From contig NZ_CP056048.1 of NCBI RefSeq assembly GCF_021559775.1, positions 863,501 to 927,500 of the forward strand: a DNA stretch of 64,000 nt. The letters run 5' to 3'. The stretch is from Gillisella vitis (GTDB lineage Bacteria; Pseudomonadota; Alphaproteobacteria; Rhizobiales; Rhizobiaceae). A program made the position numbers and the translations under genes. Shown piece by piece: positions 61,646 to 64,000 of this stretch (positions within the stretch are counted from its first letter, which is position 1; each line of letters begins with the position of its first letter). The notes under the pieces are model-generated. The model was not told where the DNA came from. It worked only from the letters and a program-made list of their open reading frames with translations, and did no database searches.

Positions 61646-63478
61646 ATGAATATCGCCCCACAGTTTCCGACCCCCGAAGTCACCACCGGCACGCTTCCCG
61701 CCTCCGCCAAGGTCCATATTGCCGGAGAGATCCACCCGCAGATTCGCGTGCCGATGCGCCAGATCACGCTGCACCCCACCTCCGGCGAGCCGCCGGTGAA
61801 TGTCTATGACAGCTCCGGCCCCTATACCGATCCGAACGCCACCATTGCCATCGATGCAGGCTTGCCGCGTATTCGCGCCGAATGGGTGGTCGCACGCGGT
61901 GATGTCGAACCCTATGCCGGGCGCCACGTCAAGCCGGAGGATAATGGCTTTGCGTCAGGCGAAAAGCTGACGCCGGAATTTCCGGTGCGCAATGCGCCCT
62001 TGAGGGCAAAACCCGGCCAAGCCGTCACTCAGCTTGCCTATGCCCGCGCGGGAATCATCACCCCGGAGATGGAGTTCATTGCCATCCGCGAGAATATTGG
62101 CCGCAAAGCCGCCAAAGACGCTTTGATCCGCGATGGCGAAAGCTTTGGCGCATCCATCCCGGATTACGTCACGCCAGAATTTGTCCGTCAGGAAGTGGCC
62201 ATGGGCCGCGCCATCATCCCGGCCAATATCAACCACCCGGAAGCCGAACCGATGATTATCGGCCGGAATTTTCTGGTGAAGATCAATGCCAATATCGGCA
62301 ATTCCGCCGTCACCTCCTCCATGGCCGAGGAAGTGGAAAAAATGGTCTGGGCGATCCGCTGGGGCGCCGATACGGTGATGGACCTCTCCACCGGGCGCAA
62401 CATTCACAATATCCGCGACTGGATCATCCGCAATTCCCCGGTGCCGATTGGCACGGTACCGCTCTATCAGGCGCTGGAAAAGGTGCATGGCATTGCCGAA
62501 AACCTGACCTGGGACGTGTTCCGCGATACGCTGATCGAACAGGCCGAGCAGGGGGTGGATTATTTCACCATCCATGCCGGCGTGCGCCTCTCCTATATCC
62601 ATCTCACCGTCAACCGTGTCACCGGCATTGTGTCGCGCGGCGGCTCGATCATGGCCAAGTGGTGTCTGCATCATCACAAGGAGAGCTTCCTTTATGAGCA
62701 TTTCGACGAGATCTGCGATATCTGCCGGGCTTATGACGTGTCCTTCTCGCTGGGTGACGGCCTTCGCCCTGGCTCGATTGCTGATGCCAATGATGCCGCG
62801 CAATTCGCCGAACTGGAAACGCTGGGCGAACTGACCAAAATCGCCTGGGCGAAGGATTGCCAGGTGATGATCGAAGGCCCCGGCCATGTGCCGATGCACA
62901 AGATCAAGGAGAATATGGACAAGCAGTTGAAGACCTGCGGCGAGGCACCCTTCTACACGCTTGGTCCGCTGACCACCGATATCGCTCCCGGTTACGACCA
63001 CATCACGTCGGGCATCGGGGCGGCGATGATCGGCTGGTACGGCACGGCCATGCTTTGCTACGTCACACCCAAGGAGCATCTGGGCCTGCCGGATCGCAAT
63101 GACGTCAAGACCGGCGTCATCACCTACAAGATCGCAGCTCATGCCGCCGATCTCGCCAAGGGCCATCCAGCGGCCCAGGTCCGCGACGATGCACTGTCGC
63201 GCGCCCGTTTCGAATTCCGCTGGGAAGACCAGTTCAACCTGTCGCTTGATCCAGACACGGCCCGATCCTTCCACGACGAGACCCTGCCAAAGGAAGCCCA
63301 TAAGGTTGCGCATTTCTGCTCGATGTGCGGCCCGAAATTCTGTTCGATGCGGATTTCCCACGATATTCGCGCCGAAGCCCAGAAAGAGGGGCTGGAAGCC
63401 ATGGCGGCCAAATATCGCGATGGTGGCGATCTCTACATGCCGGTCTCCGATGAGGAGAAACCGTCGGCGGGAGAATGA
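61646..63478 (+). CDS. thiC: Phosphomethylpyrimidine synthase
   Basis: A 610-residue radical-SAM enzyme that turns aminoimidazole ribotide into the pyrimidine of thiamin (HMP-P). The C-terminal cluster motif is FCSMCGPKFCSM. Further family blocks are ARAGIITPEMEFIAIRENIG, MGRAIIPANINHPEAEP, RGGSIMAKWCLHHHKESFLYEHFD and EGPGHVPMHKIKENM. GGAG lies upstream of the ATG. It is the first gene behind the TPP riboswitch and is followed by thiO. Confidence 0.97.
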   Translation: MNIAPQFPTPEVTTGTLPASAKVHIAGEIHPQIRVPMRQITLHPTSGEPPVNVYDSSGPYTDPNATIAIDAGLPRIRAEWVVARGDVEPYAGRHVKPEDNGFASGEKLTPEFPVRNAPLRAKPGQAVTQLAYARAGIITPEMEFIAIRENIGRKAAKDALIRDGESFGASIPDYVTPEFVRQEVAMGRAIIPANINHPEAEPMIIGRNFLVKINANIGNSAVTSSMAEEVEKMVWAIRWGADTVMDLSTGRNIHNIRDWIIRNSPVPIGTVPLYQALEKVHGIAENLTWDVFRDTLIEQAEQGVDYFTIHAGVRLSYIHLTVNRVTGIVSRGGSIMAKWCLHHHKESFLYEHFDEICDICRAYDVSFSLGDGLRPGSIADANDAAQFAELETLGELTKIAWAKDCQVMIEGPGHVPMHKIKENMDKQLKTCGEAPFYTLGPLTTDIAPGYDHITSGIGAAMIGWYGTAMLCYVTPKEHLGLPDRNDVKTGVITYKIAAHAADLAKGHPAAQVRDDALSRARFEFRWEDQFNLSLDPDTARSFHDETLPKEAHKVAHFCSMCGPKFCSMRISHDIRAEAQKEGLEAMAAKYRDGGDLYMPVSDEEKPSAGE

Positions 63479-63479
63479 C

Positions 63480-64000
63480 ATGTCCATTCTGATCAAGGGG
63501 GCCGGCGTTGCCGGCCTCACATTGGCGTTTGAACTTGTTCAACGCGGTATTAATGTCGCGGTGCGCGATATCAAAACCTCGGTAGGGCAGGGGGCTTCTC
63601 ACTATGCAGGCGGCATGCTTGCACCTTATTGTGAGCGGGAAGCCGCCGAAGAGCAGGTTCTGACGCTTGGCCTGGCCTCGGCAGACTGGTGGGAAAAGGC
63701 TTTGCCTGGCTCCATCACGTGCAAGGGGACGCTGGTCCTCACCCCAAATCGCGATATCCAAGATCTGAACCGCTTTGCCAGCCGCACGCGTGGCTACCAA
63801 TGGCTGGACGCCGATGGCATCGCCGCATTGGAACCGGATTTGGCCGGGCGTTTTCGCAAGGGCCTGTTTTTCGCGGATGAAGCCCACCTCGATCCGCGCC
63901 AGGCATTGGACGGTCTTTATCAGGCGTTGGTGCAGCAGGGTGTCTCTTTCTATCTCGGGCCGGATGCCGAGCTTGATACCAGCCGCTTTGACAGCATCGT
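63480..64000 (+). CDS. thiO: Glycine oxidase ThiO (N-terminal part; gene continues past the window)
   Basis: The first 173 residues of an FAD-dependent oxidase, starting MSILIKGAGVAGLTLAFELVQRG with a GxGxxG FAD motif and GGMLAPYCEREAAEE, as in ThiO. It oxidises glycine to iminoglycine for the thiazole branch of thiamin synthesis. The start (ATG 63480) is two bases after the thiC stop. The frame is open to base 64000. Position after thiC strongly supports ThiO over other DAO proteins. Confidence 0.9.
   Translation, partial: MSILIKGAGVAGLTLAFELVQRGINVAVRDIKTSVGQGASHYAGGMLAPYCEREAAEEQVLTLGLASADWWEKALPGSITCKGTLVLTPNRDIQDLNRFASRTRGYQWLDADGIAALEPDLAGRFRKGLFFADEAHLDPRQALDGLYQALVQQGVSFYLGPDAELDTSRFDSI

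Overview
The window is high-GC, densely coded DNA from one alphaproteobacterial chromosome-type replicon. Several features point to the Rhizobiaceae, in the Agrobacterium/Allorhizobium/Rhizobium range: an Lrp-controlled ACC deaminase, a nasTS-nrt-nirBD-nasA nitrate regulon, a thiC-thiO thiamin operon behind a TPP riboswitch, a small RNA with four CCUCCUCCC loops, and the palindromic intergenic repeats. Genus and species are inference. I see no tRNA, rRNA, CRISPR array, insertion sequence or phage gene.

Layout. 1-6.9 kb: a partial gene end, then a minus-strand 5-oxoprolinase-type cluster (fused AccC-AccB, fused PxpB-PxpC, DUF1445, PxpA, an NRAMP-related carrier) and a divergent GntR regulator. 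7.6-9.2 kb: acdR/acdS (ACC deaminase). 9.3-13.7 kb: a hypothetical gene, a double-GNAT protein, a hydroxypyruvate reductase and succinate-semialdehyde dehydrogenase. 13.7-20.2 kb: a second, unfused PxpA-AccB-AccC-PxpB-PxpC operon between a LysR gene and an unusual double-winged-helix GntR gene. 20.7-34.8 kb: a large catabolic-looking locus with a PotABCD-type ABC importer carrying two ATPases, two SDR dehydrogenases, a Tat-exported and a signal-less binding protein, an HpPgdA-type deacetylase, a small CxxC protein, a CobW GTPase, an amidase, an Lrp regulator and an FAD oxidoreductase. 35.0-36.5 kb: a SulP anion transporter. 36.6-36.77 kb: a four-hairpin anti-Shine-Dalgarno small RNA. 36.8-49.0 kb (minus strand): nasT-nasS, then a sigma-54 promoter and an attenuator leader, then nrtA-nrtB-nrtD-nirB-nirD-nasA-cysG. 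49.5-53.0 kb: assorted orphans (pentapeptide protein, PhyH-like oxygenase, DUF922 protease, LysR). 53.2-55.5 kb: glutaryl-CoA dehydrogenase plus a CoA transferase. 55.6-61.4 kb: a D-amino-acid and peptide hydrolysis group (DmpA, D-amino acid transaminase, D-aminopeptidase, M19 dipeptidase). 61.4-64.0 kb: TPP riboswitch, thiC and thiO (cut by the window edge).

How the genes work together. Most of the window deals with nitrogen-containing small molecules: lactam opening (two Pxp/biotin systems), ACC deamination, uptake and breakdown of an unidentified amide or N-acyl compound (20.7-34.8 kb), nitrate assimilation, and D-peptide turnover. The best candidates for undescribed biology are the paired Pxp/biotin-carboxylase clusters and the 20.7-34.8 kb deacetylase/CobW/amidase locus. 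The best-supported regulatory structures are the nrt leader and the small RNA at 36.6 kb.
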